A stretch of 64,000 nt of DNA from Kitasatospora sp. MAA4 (GCF_029893355.1 NZ_JARZAI010000020.1:1-64000); one strand, 5' to 3'. Positions 44,005-52,764 are shown, numbered from the stretch's first letter. Translations and numbers: made by a program. The notes: generated by a model from the letters alone, not told the origin.

Positions 44005-44340
44005 TCAGAGACCGAGCACGCGCTGCTTCGCGGCGGCGAACTCGCTCTCGGACAGCACTCCCTGGTCGCGCAGCCGGGCCAGCCGCTCCAACGCCGACAG
44101 CGCCTGGTCGTCCAGCGGCGGCGCGGCCTCGGCAGCCGGTGGCGCGACGGGCGCGGGGGCGACGGGGGCGGGGGCGACGGGCGCGGGGGCGCCGGGGGCC
44201 TGCTGGGCGCCGGCGCGCTCCTGCTGCCGCGCGGCGACGCGTCCGCTGACGGCGGTCGCCGTGCCGGCCACCACGGCGGTGCGCGCAGCCGCACCGATCA
44301 GTCCGGGTCGCCCGCCGCGGGCCATCCGGCGGCCGATCAC
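44005..44340 (-). CDS. SHOCT-domain protein
   Basis: 111 residues. A basic, weakly hydrophobic N-terminus is followed by a repetitive Ala-Pro-Val linker (three APAPV units, about 52-66) and a C-terminal SHOCT motif (LARLRDQGVLSESEFAAAKQRVL). SHOCT domains are short oligomerisation modules in many actinobacterial proteins. It forms a two-gene operon with the upstream DUF6325-type gene, sharing GTGA. Confidence 0.88.
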   Translation of the reverse strand: MIGRRMARGGRPGLIGAAARTAVVAGTATAVSGRVAARQQERAGAQQAPGAPAPVAPAPVAPAPVAPPAAEAAPPLDDQALSALERLARLRDQGVLSESEFAAAKQRVLGL

Positions 44341-44780
44341 GAGACCGCTCCGGCCGCTGAGATGGCGAGCAGATCCTGCTCGACCACGTGGACCGGTACG
44401 CGCTCGTGCGCCACCAGGACCCCGCCGGCCGCCCGGATCGCACCGGCGATCGCGGTGGCCCAGCTGTTCTCCCAGACCAGCAGCGCCGCCGAGGACCCCG
44501 CCGGGATCTCCTCGGCGATCAGCGCGAGGTCCTCCTCGCTCAGCAGCCCGCCCACCTCGCCGTCCAGGTCGGCGAAGAGCGCCGCCTCCTCGGCGTCCAC
44601 GGACTCCAGCTCCAGGAACCGCACCGTCCCGTCCTCGTCGCGTTTGACGAAGGCCAGGTCGATGATCCGGACGATGCCGCCGTCAACCAGCTTCTTCAGC
44701 TCCGGCACGATCTCGCCCCGGAACCGCGATCCGGGAAAGGCGACGACCATGTACTCCACGGGCCCGACATCCGCACCCAT
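44337..44780 (-). CDS. DUF6325/DUF1269-type protein
   Basis: 147 residues. The pattern MGADVGPVEYMVVAFPGSRF, LKKLVDGGIVRIIDLAFVKRD and SAALLVWENSWATAIAGAIRAAGG fits a small conserved actinobacterial family often found with SHOCT proteins. Its function is unknown, possibly membrane or envelope associated. A strong AGGAGGAGG ribosome site precedes the ATG at 44780. Confidence 0.85.
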   Translation of the reverse strand: MGADVGPVEYMVVAFPGSRFRGEIVPELKKLVDGGIVRIIDLAFVKRDEDGTVRFLELESVDAEEAALFADLDGEVGGLLSEEDLALIAEEIPAGSSAALLVWENSWATAIAGAIRAAGGVLVAHERVPVHVVEQDLLAISAAGAVS

Positions 44781-44850
44781 CGCAGACCTCCTCCTGCTGT
44801 GGCTCCTCCCAGCCTGCCCTGCCCAGCAGCCCCGAGCCACCGCACGGTGC

Positions 44851-45444
44851 TCAGTAGCGCTGGGCCTGGACGACGCGCGGGACCAGCGCCACCCCGACGT
44901 CCTTGGCGCTGTACGCGATCGGTGCGGCCTTCTGGCCCGGCGCGAGCTGCTGGGCGCCCACCACGTCGCTGTCCACGGCGTTCCCGGAGGCGTCGTCGAA
45001 CTCGACCTTCACCGCGTAGGAGGCCGTGCTCGAGGTGCTGTTGGTGATCGTCACGACCGCCGCGTTGGCCCCGCCGCTGGTGGCCGCGGGCACGCCGGTC
45101 AGCGTCACGTCGCTCACCGCGTTGCCGCTCCCGCTCACCGAGGCCAGCGCCGCCACCGCCGCCGCCCTGGCCGCGGCACCGGCCGCCGAGACGGACGCCT
45201 CGAAGGACGCCGCGGCGGCACCGGCCGACGAGGCGGCGGCCGACACCGCCGACTTCGCCGCCGAGGCGTTCGAGGCCAGCGCCGACGGCACCGTCCCGGA
45301 GAACGAGGCGGTGGCGGGCGAGAGCGCCGACGCGGCGCTCGACGAGCTGCTCGGGGAGCTACTGGAGGAGCTGCACGCCGACAGGACGCCGGCGGCCACC
45401 ACGACGATGGCGCTGGTTACCGTGCGTGAGTGCCTTCTGTCCAC
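44851..45444 (-). CDS. Ser/Ala-rich lipoprotein with an FxLYD-like C-terminal domain
   Basis: 197 residues. A lipoprotein signal (VVVAAGVLSAC) is followed by a Ser-rich tether and an Ala/Ser-rich segment (about 25-105). A beta-rich C-terminal domain (AVVTITNSTSSTASYAVKV, then QQLAPGQKAAPIAY) resembles the immunoglobulin-like FxLYD type. Probably an extracellular, membrane-anchored protein. GTG start; transcribed with but separate from its neighbours. Confidence 0.75.
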   Translation of the reverse strand: MDRRHSRTVTSAIVVVAAGVLSACSSSSSSPSSSSSAASALSPATASFSGTVPSALASNASAAKSAVSAAASSAGAAAASFEASVSAAGAAARAAAVAALASVSGSGNAVSDVTLTGVPAATSGGANAAVVTITNSTSSTASYAVKVEFDDASGNAVDSDVVGAQQLAPGQKAAPIAYSAKDVGVALVPRVVQAQRY

Positions 45445-45553
45445 AGGTCCGCCCTACCTCAACGGCGCGGACCGGTCCCGCACCTGCTGCCCTCACACTC
45501 GCCCGGCCCGTGCGGTCGCCGCGACCCGCGCTGGTCCGTCCGGGCTCCCCGCA

Positions 45554-47743
45554 TCACAGCGCGTCGCGGACCTCCCCCGCCAGCGCCACCGGGTCCCCGG
45601 AGGGCTCGACCGGGTAGCGGTCGGTGCGGTGGGCCCAGGCGTCGTCCACGGCGAACCAGTCGATCGCGTCCGGGGATCCGCCGGTCGCCAGAGCGGTGTC
45701 CAGCGTGGCGAAGTAGGCGGCCCAGCGCGGCGCGTAGACGTCGCTGATCAGCCCGGACCACTCACGGTCGGCGTAGTCGTGCACGCCGGCCTCGCTGGGC
45801 CCGCGGCCCGCCCAGGTGGTGAGGATCGACCGGGCGTCGTACTCCAGCCGGTCGCTCTCCCGCGCCGAGGCACCCCGGGCGCGGGCGCTCGCCAGCCACG
45901 GACCGAGCAGGAACCGCGCATCGCTCGCGACCAACCGGTCCAGCAGCTCCTCGTCGCGGCTCCAGCGCGCCGTCAGCGCCCGGAACCGGAAGAGCTCGCC
46001 CGCGGCGTACGCGTCGGCGATCTGCGGCAGCAGCTCGCGGCCCTGGTTGCTGAGTGCCTGGCGGGCGACGTCCACCAGGTCGAAGCGGTAGGCGTCGCTC
46101 GCCCGCAACTCGGCGGGAGCCTGGAGCAGTTGGTCCAGCGCCGCCCGCACGTCGGCGGGGTCGTAGCGCAGCGCGGGCGGGCTCCAGGTGGCGGCGGTGG
46201 TCGCGCTCAGGCTGGGCCGGGCCGTGAACAGGCTGTCCTGCGCCTCGCTCCAGCTGCCGGACGGCATGCCGTACGGACCTCGGCGCAGGAACTCCCAGGC
46301 GGCGGCGGTGTGCGGGTCGGCGCCGCCGTAGCGGCGGGCGGCGTACCGCGCGAACCAGTCCGCCGAGTCGATCGGCCCGGGCTCCCAGGCGAGTTGGGTG
46401 AACAGCTCGAACGCGGCCGGGTTCCCGCCGGTGCCCTCGGGCAGGTACGCCAGGCCGGCCAGTCGACTACCGGGCCGGCCGCGCCACTGCGCGAACCTGG
46501 TGCTCCAGACCCCGGTGTTCGCGCCGAGGGTGGTGTGGCCACCGAAGTTGTCGATGCTGCCGAAGGCGTACGGCGTGCCGGCCCACTGCGTGTCGCGGTC
46601 CAGGCCGTCCAGCCGGTCGGAGAGGCCGTCCACGATCAGCAGCCGGGTGCGGTCGACGCCGGCGAGCAGGGCGGGCGACGGGTTGTCCTCCCAGCCCAGC
46701 ACCACCCAGGTCGCGCCGGGATGGGCCGCTTCCAGGGCGTCCTGGACGGCCCGGGCGGCGGCGGCCACGTCCACCCCGGCGGGGCTGCCGCCCTCGTGCA
46801 GCGGGTCCATCTTGTAGGCGGTGCTGTCGCCGAACGCGGCGCGCTGGCAGGCGTAGTAGGCGGCGGCCAGACGGTCGAAGACCGGCCCGGCGGGGTCCAG
46901 CCAGTCCGGCCGCGCGAAGCCGACCCAGCCGCCCTGCGGCAGGACCCGGGCCGCCGGGTTGCGGTCGGCGAAGCCCGGTGGCACGGTGCCGAAGAAGCCC
47001 GGGAGCACCGGGGTCATGCCCAGCGAGCGCAGCTGGTCGGTGATCCGGCGCCCGAGCGCCGCGCGGTCCAGGATCAGCCGCTCGGAGACCGGGCCGCCGA
47101 AGCCGCTCATGTTCTGCAGCAGCCACCAGCTCTGGTGTGCCGGGGCCGGGATCCAGGAGCGCAACTCGCCTGCACGGTAGCCGAATTGCTGCAGCGCCCG
47201 GTAGTACGGGTACTCCGCGCCCTGCTGGACGAACACCTCGTTGACGCCGTGCAGGGCCAGCAGGTCGATCTCGTGCCGGTAGGCATCGAAGCCGCGATAG
47301 GCGCCCGAGTAGCCGTCGTCGGTGTCGTTCAGGGCGTAGCGGTGCGGGACCAGGGCCGTACGGGTGATGGTCCCGGCCACCGGCGGCAACAGCACCGGCA
47401 GCCGCCCGAGGCTGTCCCCCGGCCAGCCGATGTCGACCCCGGCGACGTGCTCCAGGTACCACCCCACCCCCGTCAGCAGGGTCGCCGGGGAGGTCCCGCC
47501 GACCCGGATCGCGCCGACCGCACCGCTCAGCGAGAACGCGTCGCCGCCACCCGCCCGGACCTCGGCGACGAGCGTGAACTGCGCCACCGCCCGGGCGGGC
47601 AGCAACCGCAGCAGAGCCGCCTCGGCGGGGCCGGTGTCGAACACGGCCTGACGGGCGCAGGCGACGGGCGCGACCGTCGCACCCGCCAGGAACAGCGCGG
47701 CCGCCAGCAGCCGCGCGAGAGACCGACCGGGGAGAGAGACCAT
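45554..47743 (-). CDS. alpha-N-acetylglucosaminidase, GH89 (secreted)
   Basis: 729 residues. A signal peptide (ARLLAAALFLAGATVAPVACA) is followed by the family layout: an N-terminal beta domain, a catalytic barrel with RYALNDTDDGYSGAYR, EIDLLALHGVNEVFV, QNMSGFGGP, GGWVGFARPDWLDP, YKMDPLHEGGSP, and GSIDNFGGHTTLGANTG, then a helical C-terminal domain. GH89 enzymes remove terminal alpha-linked N-acetylglucosamine, as in mucin or heparan glycans. The ATG at 47743 has GGTGGA upstream; a GTG at 47752 is possible. Confidence 0.93.
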   Translation of the reverse strand: MVSLPGRSLARLLAAALFLAGATVAPVACARQAVFDTGPAEAALLRLLPARAVAQFTLVAEVRAGGGDAFSLSGAVGAIRVGGTSPATLLTGVGWYLEHVAGVDIGWPGDSLGRLPVLLPPVAGTITRTALVPHRYALNDTDDGYSGAYRGFDAYRHEIDLLALHGVNEVFVQQGAEYPYYRALQQFGYRAGELRSWIPAPAHQSWWLLQNMSGFGGPVSERLILDRAALGRRITDQLRSLGMTPVLPGFFGTVPPGFADRNPAARVLPQGGWVGFARPDWLDPAGPVFDRLAAAYYACQRAAFGDSTAYKMDPLHEGGSPAGVDVAAAARAVQDALEAAHPGATWVVLGWEDNPSPALLAGVDRTRLLIVDGLSDRLDGLDRDTQWAGTPYAFGSIDNFGGHTTLGANTGVWSTRFAQWRGRPGSRLAGLAYLPEGTGGNPAAFELFTQLAWEPGPIDSADWFARYAARRYGGADPHTAAAWEFLRRGPYGMPSGSWSEAQDSLFTARPSLSATTAATWSPPALRYDPADVRAALDQLLQAPAELRASDAYRFDLVDVARQALSNQGRELLPQIADAYAAGELFRFRALTARWSRDEELLDRLVASDARFLLGPWLASARARGASARESDRLEYDARSILTTWAGRGPSEAGVHDYADREWSGLISDVYAPRWAAYFATLDTALATGGSPDAIDWFAVDDAWAHRTDRYPVEPSGDPVALAGEVRDAL

Positions 47744-47888
47744 GCTGTCCACCGTGACCCGCTGCTCCCGCGCCGCTCGGCCGACATGCGGTCACCTACG
47801 CCGATCAGGTGAACTCCGCAGCCAACCACCCCCTGCGGGCCCTGCGGCAGGTTAGTCAGGCCGACACCCGCTACCCACGGAGGCCCCG

Positions 47889-48113
47889 ATGCGTACCGCC
47901 GTCCGAACCGCCCTCGCCGTCGCCCTGCTCGGCGCCGCCGCACTGACCACCGCCACGACGGCGGCAGCCGCAGCCGCCGGCAGCACCGCCTACCCGGCCC
48001 CCTCCCGCGGCGGCCACACCTACAGCATCCCGGTCGGCGGCATCAGCGACGTCGGCGACCTCACCAAGGTCGCCAACCTCGGCTCCGACCTCGCCGGTCT
48101 CCTCGGCCACTGA
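47889..48113 (+). CDS. small secreted protein of unknown function
   Basis: 74 residues. A Sec signal peptide (MRTAVRTALAVALLGAAALT, cleavage in the Ala run near residue 30) leaves a mature peptide of about 44 residues containing YPAPSRGGHTYSIPVGGISD and NLGSDLAGLLGH. CGGAGG sits just before the ATG. No homologue was recognised. The mature part is glycine-rich and mildly hydrophobic, a little chaplin-like in tone but without chaplin motifs. Confidence 0.65.
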   Translation: MRTAVRTALAVALLGAAALTTATTAAAAAAGSTAYPAPSRGGHTYSIPVGGISDVGDLTKVANLGSDLAGLLGH

Positions 48114-48200
48114 ACCGACACCACTGAACCGACGCCGCTGATCCGCCACCACTGACCCGCCACGCCGCACCCGCCGCACCCGCCGCGTCCACCGCGCCCG

Positions 48201-48632
48201 CTACTCGGGGGCCAGGACGCGGCGTTCGGCCTCCTCGATAGGCAGGTCGTTGATGCTGGCGAAGCGCTTGCGCATCAGGCCGTCGGCGTCGAACTCCCAG
48301 TTCTCGTTGCCGTAGCTGCGCCACCACTGGCCGGCCGCGTCGCGCCACTCGTACTCGAAGCGGACGGCGATGCGGTCGCCCGTGAACGCCCAGAGCTCCT
48401 TGCGCAGCCGGTAGTCCAGCTCGCGCCGCCACTTGTCGCGCAGGAACGCGACGATCTCCGCCCGGCCGGTGAGGAACCGGTCGCGGTTGCGCCACTCGGA
48501 GTCCTCGGTGTACGCGAGCGCGACGCGTTCGGGGTCGCGGCTGTTCCAGGCGTCCTCGGCGGCCTGCACCTTCTGCCGCGCGGTCTGCTCGGTGAACGGC
48601 GGGACGGGGGGTCGGACGGGTCGGACGGTCAT
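48201..48632 (-). CDS. DUF1348 / NTF2-like family protein
   Basis: 143 residues. QKVQAAEDAWNSRDPERVAL, EDSEWRNRDRFLTGR and the WRDAAGQWWRSYGNENWEF segment match the SnoaL/NTF2-like DUF1348 family. These are small cone-shaped alpha+beta proteins of unknown catalytic role. AGGAG precedes the ATG at 48632. It is divergent from a TetR regulator, with two matching operators between them, so the regulator very probably controls it. Confidence 0.9.
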   Translation of the reverse strand: MTVRPVRPPVPPFTEQTARQKVQAAEDAWNSRDPERVALAYTEDSEWRNRDRFLTGRAEIVAFLRDKWRRELDYRLRKELWAFTGDRIAVRFEYEWRDAAGQWWRSYGNENWEFDADGLMRKRFASINDLPIEEAERRVLAPE

Positions 48633-48658
48633 AACGGGCTCCTGGCGTCGATTCGCTC

Positions 48659-48678
48659 GTGAGAACGTGCGTTCTCAC
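48659..48678. promoter_or_regulatory. TetR operator copy 1
   Basis: GTGAGAACG-TG-CGTTCTCAC is a 9-bp-arm inverted repeat containing the core GAGAAC-N4-GTTCTC. It sits close to the DUF1348 gene start. Confidence 0.8.
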
Positions 48679-48696
48679 GGCCCGACGGTACGCTAG

Positions 48697-48712
48697 GAGA
48701 ACGGTGGTTCTC
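48697..48712. promoter_or_regulatory. TetR operator copy 2
   Basis: GAGAACGGTGGTTCTC repeats the same GAGAAC-N4-GTTCTC core, 36 bp centre to centre from copy 1 and just before the regulator's AAGGAGG ribosome site. The arrangement predicts joint control of both divergent genes. Confidence 0.8.
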
Positions 48713-48728
48713 AAGGAGGCGGCAGACA

Positions 48729-49289
48729 GTGGCGACAGTGGACCTGGAAACAGCACGGACGGCCGCGCTCGACGCAGCCGAGTCGCTCTTCTACGCGCGC
48801 GGCGTGCAGAGCGTCGGCATGGACGAGATCCGCAGCACCTCCGGGGTCCCCCTCAAGCGCCTCTACCAGCTGTTCCCTTCCAAGAGCGACCTGGTCGAGG
48901 CCTACCTGCGCCGCCGCGACAGCGACTGGCTCACCTCCCTCACCCACTACGCGGACGCCCACGCCGACCCGCAGCAGCGGATCCCGGCCGTCTTCGACTG
49001 GTTGGAGCAGTGGTTCGCCGAACCCGGCTTCCGAGGCTGCGCGTTCGTCAACGCCTTCGGCGAACTCGGCGCAACCTCACCAGCCGTGGCGAACGCGGTC
49101 GCCGACCACAAAGCCGCCTTCCGCCACTACCTGGCCGACCTGACGACCACCGCCGGCGGCACCCCCGCACTCGCAGCCCAACTCGCCCTCCTCGCCGAGG
49201 GCGCGATCACCACCGCCGCCATCACCGGATCCCCCGCCCCCGCCCGCCAGGCCCGCGCCGCAGCCCAGCTCCTACTTTCGCTCTCCTGA
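48729..49289 (+). CDS. TetR/AcrR-family regulator
   Basis: 186 residues. The N-terminal helix-turn-helix (ALDAAESLFYARGVQSVGMD, STSGVPLKRLYQLFPSKSDL) is followed by a TetR_C-type ligand domain with CAFVNAFGELG. It is divergent from the DUF1348 gene, and two GAGAAC-N4-GTTCTC palindromes lie between them. It probably represses both itself and that gene until an unknown, perhaps electrophilic, ligand appears. The GTG at 48729 has AAGGAGG upstream. Confidence 0.92.
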   Translation: MATVDLETARTAALDAAESLFYARGVQSVGMDEIRSTSGVPLKRLYQLFPSKSDLVEAYLRRRDSDWLTSLTHYADAHADPQQRIPAVFDWLEQWFAEPGFRGCAFVNAFGELGATSPAVANAVADHKAAFRHYLADLTTTAGGTPALAAQLALLAEGAITTAAITGSPAPARQARAAAQLLLSLS

Positions 49290-49422
49290 CCGGCACACGT
49301 CGCCGAACTCGCGCCCGAGCTCGATCTACCGGCCGCCCACCCCTTGAGGACTTCGTCCACTCGCTGCCGCGCGTCGCCGCACCGGGACCCTTCCTACGTC
49401 CGCCATCGAACATCAGCCGCTG

Positions 49423-49782
49423 CTACCAGACGACGATCCCGCCGGCCTCGGCCTTGGCACGCAGTGCGGCGGCAACGATGTTGCCGAAGCGCTCGGTGAC
49501 GTACTCAGCGTCGTAACCGCATTGTCCAGCAAGGTGGTTGAGGTGTGGGCGGATTGCCTCGCACTCGGCGAGGAAGTCGTCGATCTCGTCCCGTTCCACA
49601 TAGAGGTCTTCGCCGTCGAGTCGCGGGAAGAAGCGGGAGTCCAGGGCCCGGATCGCCGCGGAGCCCCACAGCCGGGCTCGAGTGCCCTCGAAGCCTGCCA
49701 GCGTGTCGCCGTACTCGGGGTCCTCCAGAAAGTGGTAACCGCCGTCGGCGTCATAGACGAAGGTGTGTACGAGGAGACTCAT
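49423..49782 (-). CDS. small cytoplasmic protein of unknown function
   Basis: 119 residues, acidic, no signal or membrane segment. Features are LLVHTFVYDADGGYHFLEDP at the start, DGEDLYVERDEIDDFLAECE in the middle and a helical C-terminus (YVTERFGNIVAAALRAKAE). Its size and acidity are reminiscent of immunity-type proteins, but no partner toxin is adjacent, so this is only a comparison. AGGAGA lies before the ATG at 49782. Confidence 0.65.
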   Translation of the reverse strand: MSLLVHTFVYDADGGYHFLEDPEYGDTLAGFEGTRARLWGSAAIRALDSRFFPRLDGEDLYVERDEIDDFLAECEAIRPHLNHLAGQCGYDAEYVTERFGNIVAAALRAKAEAGGIVVW

Positions 49783-49899
49783 GGGACGATTCTCCTGACA
49801 ACGACCACGCCACGTCGAACGCATTGATGTTCGAAGCGGCCGAGCGTGCCGTTCCAGTGCTCTACCAAGAACGCACCACGCAACGCCTCGCCTCGATCT

Positions 49900-49937
49900 T
49901 GCATGAGGGTCCGCCAGCTTGCTGACGGACCCTCATG
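49900..49937 (-). terminator. strong hairpin terminator after the lipoprotein gene
   Basis: GCATGAGGGTCCG (49900-49912) pairs perfectly with CGGACCCTCATGC (49925-49937). The loop itself contains CAGC/GCTG arms, so the stem extends to 17 pairs with one mismatch. It lies 33 bases past the stop of the leftward lipoprotein gene. Confidence 0.85.
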
Positions 49938-49969
49938 CGGCAGGCGCTGCGCAGCCCGGCTCGCGGTTG

Positions 49970-50398
49970 TCAGCCGACCTCGATGCGGTAGGTGTCGTGA
50001 GCCTGGTAGATCTGCTTGAGGCCGGGGGTGCAGTCGAGGCAGTTCTCCAGGACCAGCTGGGTGCTGCCCTTCGCACCGGCGTGGAAGACCACATACAGTT
50101 CGCCGCCGTCGCCGCTCGCCCCACTGTCCGGTCTGATCCGGTCGGTGCCGACGACGGTGACCACCGCGGCGTCGGGGCGAGGGGCGACGACCTGCCAGTC
50201 GGTGCCCGGCACGACAGCGAGCTTCTTGTGCAGGGAGAAGGTCTGACCCGCTTTCACCCGGATCGTCGCGGTGCCGAAGGCGAAGACCGTGCCGTGGTCC
50301 ATCGATCCCTGGCTCCGGCATCCAGTCAGGGCGAGGAGTAGGCCGGCCACCGCCGCGAGTGCGATTCGGTGGCTCTGCGGCCCCGCGCTGGACGTCAT
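49970..50398 (-). CDS. lipoprotein of unknown function
   Basis: 142 residues. A lipoprotein signal (IALAAVAGLLLALTGC) is followed by a beta-rich domain: TIRVKAGQTFSLHKKLAVVP, WQVVAPRPDAAVVTVVGTDR and VLENCLDCTPGLKQIYQAHD, with a CLDC pair near the end. The layout resembles extracellular proteinase-inhibitor-like beta domains. TACCCT lies seven bases before the ATG at 50398 and there is no ribosome site, so the mRNA may be leaderless. A strong terminator follows. Confidence 0.75.
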   Translation of the reverse strand: MTSSAGPQSHRIALAAVAGLLLALTGCRSQGSMDHGTVFAFGTATIRVKAGQTFSLHKKLAVVPGTDWQVVAPRPDAAVVTVVGTDRIRPDSGASGDGGELYVVFHAGAKGSTQLVLENCLDCTPGLKQIYQAHDTYRIEVG

Positions 50399-50499
50399 GG
50401 CCGCGAGGGTAACCCGCACAGCGCGGCGGGCGCGCGGCAATTGCAGCGGTTACCGCACCACCATCGCCATCGCCGTCGCCGCCGCCGTCCCGCCGTCCC

Positions 50500-50526
50500 G
50501 CGGTCAGCGGTCAGCGGTCAGCGGTC
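50500..50526. repeat. 7-bp tandem repeat (GCGGTCA) overlapping a stop codon
   Basis: Three exact GCGGTCA units (50500-50520) and a partial fourth. The stop codon of the leftward acetyltransferase gene is read from the third unit, so slippage here could change its C-terminus. Confidence 0.8.
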
Positions 50527-51450
50527 CGGGTCCAACTCCCTGCCGTAGACCGAGGAGCTGCGCCGGACCGTCATGCCCACCCGCTCGTACAGCGACAGTG
50601 CGCCGGTCTTCGAGTGCGTCCACAGCGTGCAGGTCTGCTGCCCGCGCAGGTGGAAGCCGCGGAACGAGGTACGCAGCAGCAGGCGGGCGATCCCCCGGTC
50701 GCGGTGGTCGCGCCGGACGGCGACGCGCTCGACGTAGCCCTCGTCCGAGCCGGGGACGTCCAGGGCCAGCACCGCGCCGACCATCTGGTCGCCGGCGAAC
50801 GCCACGGGTGAGACGGCCGGGGCGAAGGTGGTGCGCTCGACGGTGTGCAGAGCCCACTCCTCGTACGACTTGCGCCGCATCTGCCATTCGTCGAACGCGT
50901 CTTCGGTGAGCTGGTACGCCGATCGTTCGTCGCCGGGCCGGAACGGCCGGACGGTGATGCCATCGGGCGGCGCGGGCACCACGGGCTCGGCCGCGATCCC
51001 GATCTCCAGCAGCCACTGGGTGACGAACGGGTCGTACCCGCGCGAGCGCAGCAACCCGACGGCCGCCCGATCGCCGTCCGGGACCGTCTGCGCGAGCCGT
51101 GCGCTGCCGAGCTGCCGGGCCCGCGCCTCGACCCAGTCGAGCAGCGCGCCGCCCAACCCCCGGCCCTGGTGGGCGGGGTGGACGTCGACGGTGCTGCGCC
51201 GTCCGCCGTGCACCCAGGCCCAGCCGGCCAACTCCCCCGCCGGGTCGTGCACGAGGACGGTGTCGAGCGCCAAGTCCACGGCGGGGAGCGCGAGATCCGC
51301 GGCGATGGCGTCAAGTCCGGTCTCGGGGTGGCCGATCACCGCACGCTCGCGGGCCGCGACCAGCTGGTGGATCGCGCGTGCATCGGCGGCGGTGGCCGGC
51401 CGGCTGCGGTGGGCGGACGGCAGGCGTGGTGGCTGGTGGGTATCAGGCAT
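50518..51450 (-). CDS. tandem GNAT acetyltransferase
   Basis: 310 residues with two GNAT domains. The first (about 17-150) carries STVDVHPAHQGRGLGGALLD and the second (about 160-305) VERVAVRRDHRDRGIARLLL, both with the Q/R-x-x-G-x-G/A acetyl-CoA loop. The two-domain arrangement resembles mycothiol synthase (MshD) and other N-acyltransferases, but the overall match is not strong enough to name it. Substrate unknown. Confidence 0.85.
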   Translation of the reverse strand: MPDTHQPPRLPSAHRSRPATAADARAIHQLVAARERAVIGHPETGLDAIAADLALPAVDLALDTVLVHDPAGELAGWAWVHGGRRSTVDVHPAHQGRGLGGALLDWVEARARQLGSARLAQTVPDGDRAAVGLLRSRGYDPFVTQWLLEIGIAAEPVVPAPPDGITVRPFRPGDERSAYQLTEDAFDEWQMRRKSYEEWALHTVERTTFAPAVSPVAFAGDQMVGAVLALDVPGSDEGYVERVAVRRDHRDRGIARLLLRTSFRGFHLRGQQTCTLWTHSKTGALSLYERVGMTVRRSSSVYGRELDPDR

Positions 51451-51474
51451 GGAGGAACCCTGGCAGAGCCCGCA

Positions 51475-52473
51475 TCAGAGCGCGAGCAGCGCCGCCAGCT
51501 CGGCTGCCGTCAGGCTGCCCGGTGCACGCCGGTCGCGGGCGAAGCCGGCGGCCAGGCGTTGCAGGGCCTCGTTGAGGGGGGCCGGCACGCCGTGCTCGCG
51601 GGCGATCAGCACGATCTCGCCGTTGAGGTAGTCCGTCTCGATCGAGCCGGTGGCGCGGGCCAGGCTCTGCCGCGAGGAGTTGCCGCCCAGCTGCACCCCG
51701 TCCAGTGGGACGGTGCGCATCAGGTCCCCGCGCACCTCCAGCTGCTCGGCGATGCTCGCGAAGTCGATCCCCGCGGCGGTCAGGACGGCCGCGCCCTCGG
51801 CCATCGTCCGATCGACGAGTTCCCGGGCCGGGCCCTCCTCACACGGGCCGGCCAGCGCCCCGACGGCGTTCGCGAGGTTGCCGATCAGCTTGCCGTACTT
51901 CCACCGCAGCACGTCCTCGTGGACCGGCGCGCGGAAGCGCGAGCGTTCCAGGTCCGCGGCGATCGCGCGGACGGTCGGGTCGGTGCCCTGCGGATAGCGG
52001 CCCAGGTTCAGGATGCCGCTGAACGGCGCGCCGGGGACGGCGACCGTGCCCGGTTCCAGGTAGGTGGCCGGCATCCAGACCGACACCCCGTAGACGCGGC
52101 GGAACCGGCGCAGCGCGGCGCGCTCGTTCGCCACGCCGTTCTGCGCGCACACCAGCGGCAGCAGCTCACCGGCGGTGCCGTCCCCGCCCACCACAGGCTG
52201 TGACGGCCAGGGCTCCAGGGCGCTCGCGGTGTGCTGGGCCTTGACGGCGAGCACCAGGACGTCCTGCGCGCCCAGCTCCAGCTCCTCGGGACCGCCGACG
52301 GCGGGAACGGCGAGCGTCCGGGTGCCCTCGGGCGTGCTGAACCGCAGGCCGTCCGCCCGCAGCGCCGCCAGGTGCGCGCCGCGCGCGACCAGCACCACGT
52401 CGTGCCCGCTCTCGTACAGCCGGCCGCCGATCCCGGCGCCGACCGCCCCCGCCCCAATGATCACGTAGCGCAT
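51475..52473 (-). CDS. ketopantoate reductase family protein (PanE/ApbA)
   Basis: 332 residues. The N-terminal NADP site MRYVIIGAGAVGAGIGGRL, LAVKAQHT, LPLVCAQNGVANE, the KYGKLIGNLANAVGAL helix with the catalytic-type lysine, and the C-terminal NSSRQSLARATGSIETDYLN substrate segment fit the 2-dehydropantoate 2-reductase family. Streptomycetes carry several paralogues, some not involved in pantothenate synthesis, so the exact role is uncertain. Start at ATG 52473, where the Rossmann motif begins. Confidence 0.88.
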   Translation of the reverse strand: MRYVIIGAGAVGAGIGGRLYESGHDVVLVARGAHLAALRADGLRFSTPEGTRTLAVPAVGGPEELELGAQDVLVLAVKAQHTASALEPWPSQPVVGGDGTAGELLPLVCAQNGVANERAALRRFRRVYGVSVWMPATYLEPGTVAVPGAPFSGILNLGRYPQGTDPTVRAIAADLERSRFRAPVHEDVLRWKYGKLIGNLANAVGALAGPCEEGPARELVDRTMAEGAAVLTAAGIDFASIAEQLEVRGDLMRTVPLDGVQLGGNSSRQSLARATGSIETDYLNGEIVLIAREHGVPAPLNEALQRLAAGFARDRRAPGSLTAAELAALLAL

Positions 52474-52545
52474 GCAGCACAGCCTGCCACGTTCCGTTCG
52501 CTCGGATGGAGAGAACCCGCACGATCGTGCGAGACAATGGTGACC

Positions 52546-52764
52546 ATGACCGAGCACTACAGCACCCCTCCCACCTCCGCCACCGAGCGCCGCCAGCGGC
52601 TGCTGGAGACGATGCGCAGAGAGGGCGGCACCTGGGACTGGCGACGGGCCCAGCAGACCTACGACCCGATGCCCGAGCAGCGCACCGTCCGCCGCGACCT
52701 CCAGCAGCTGTACAAGTCCCGGCAGCTGGTCCGCGTCCAGCTCGGCGAGTACGAGGCCGTCTAG
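52546..52764 (+). CDS. small winged-helix-like protein
   Basis: 72 residues. RRQRLLETMRREGGTWDWRR and PEQRTVRRDLQQLYKSRQLV look like the wing-and-recognition region of a DeoR or dsRBD-sized winged helix, with predicted DNA binding. ATGs at 52537 and 52546 and a GTG at 52540 are all possible. GACAAT, seven bases before 52546, could be the -10 of a leaderless transcript. Confidence 0.65.
   Translation: MTEHYSTPPTSATERRQRLLETMRREGGTWDWRRAQQTYDPMPEQRTVRRDLQQLYKSRQLVRVQLGEYEAV

Noticed and set aside
48114..48200. CACTGAACCGAC-like repeated phrases between the small secreted gene and DUF1348
   Set aside because: Copies are too degenerate and short to call a repeat family.
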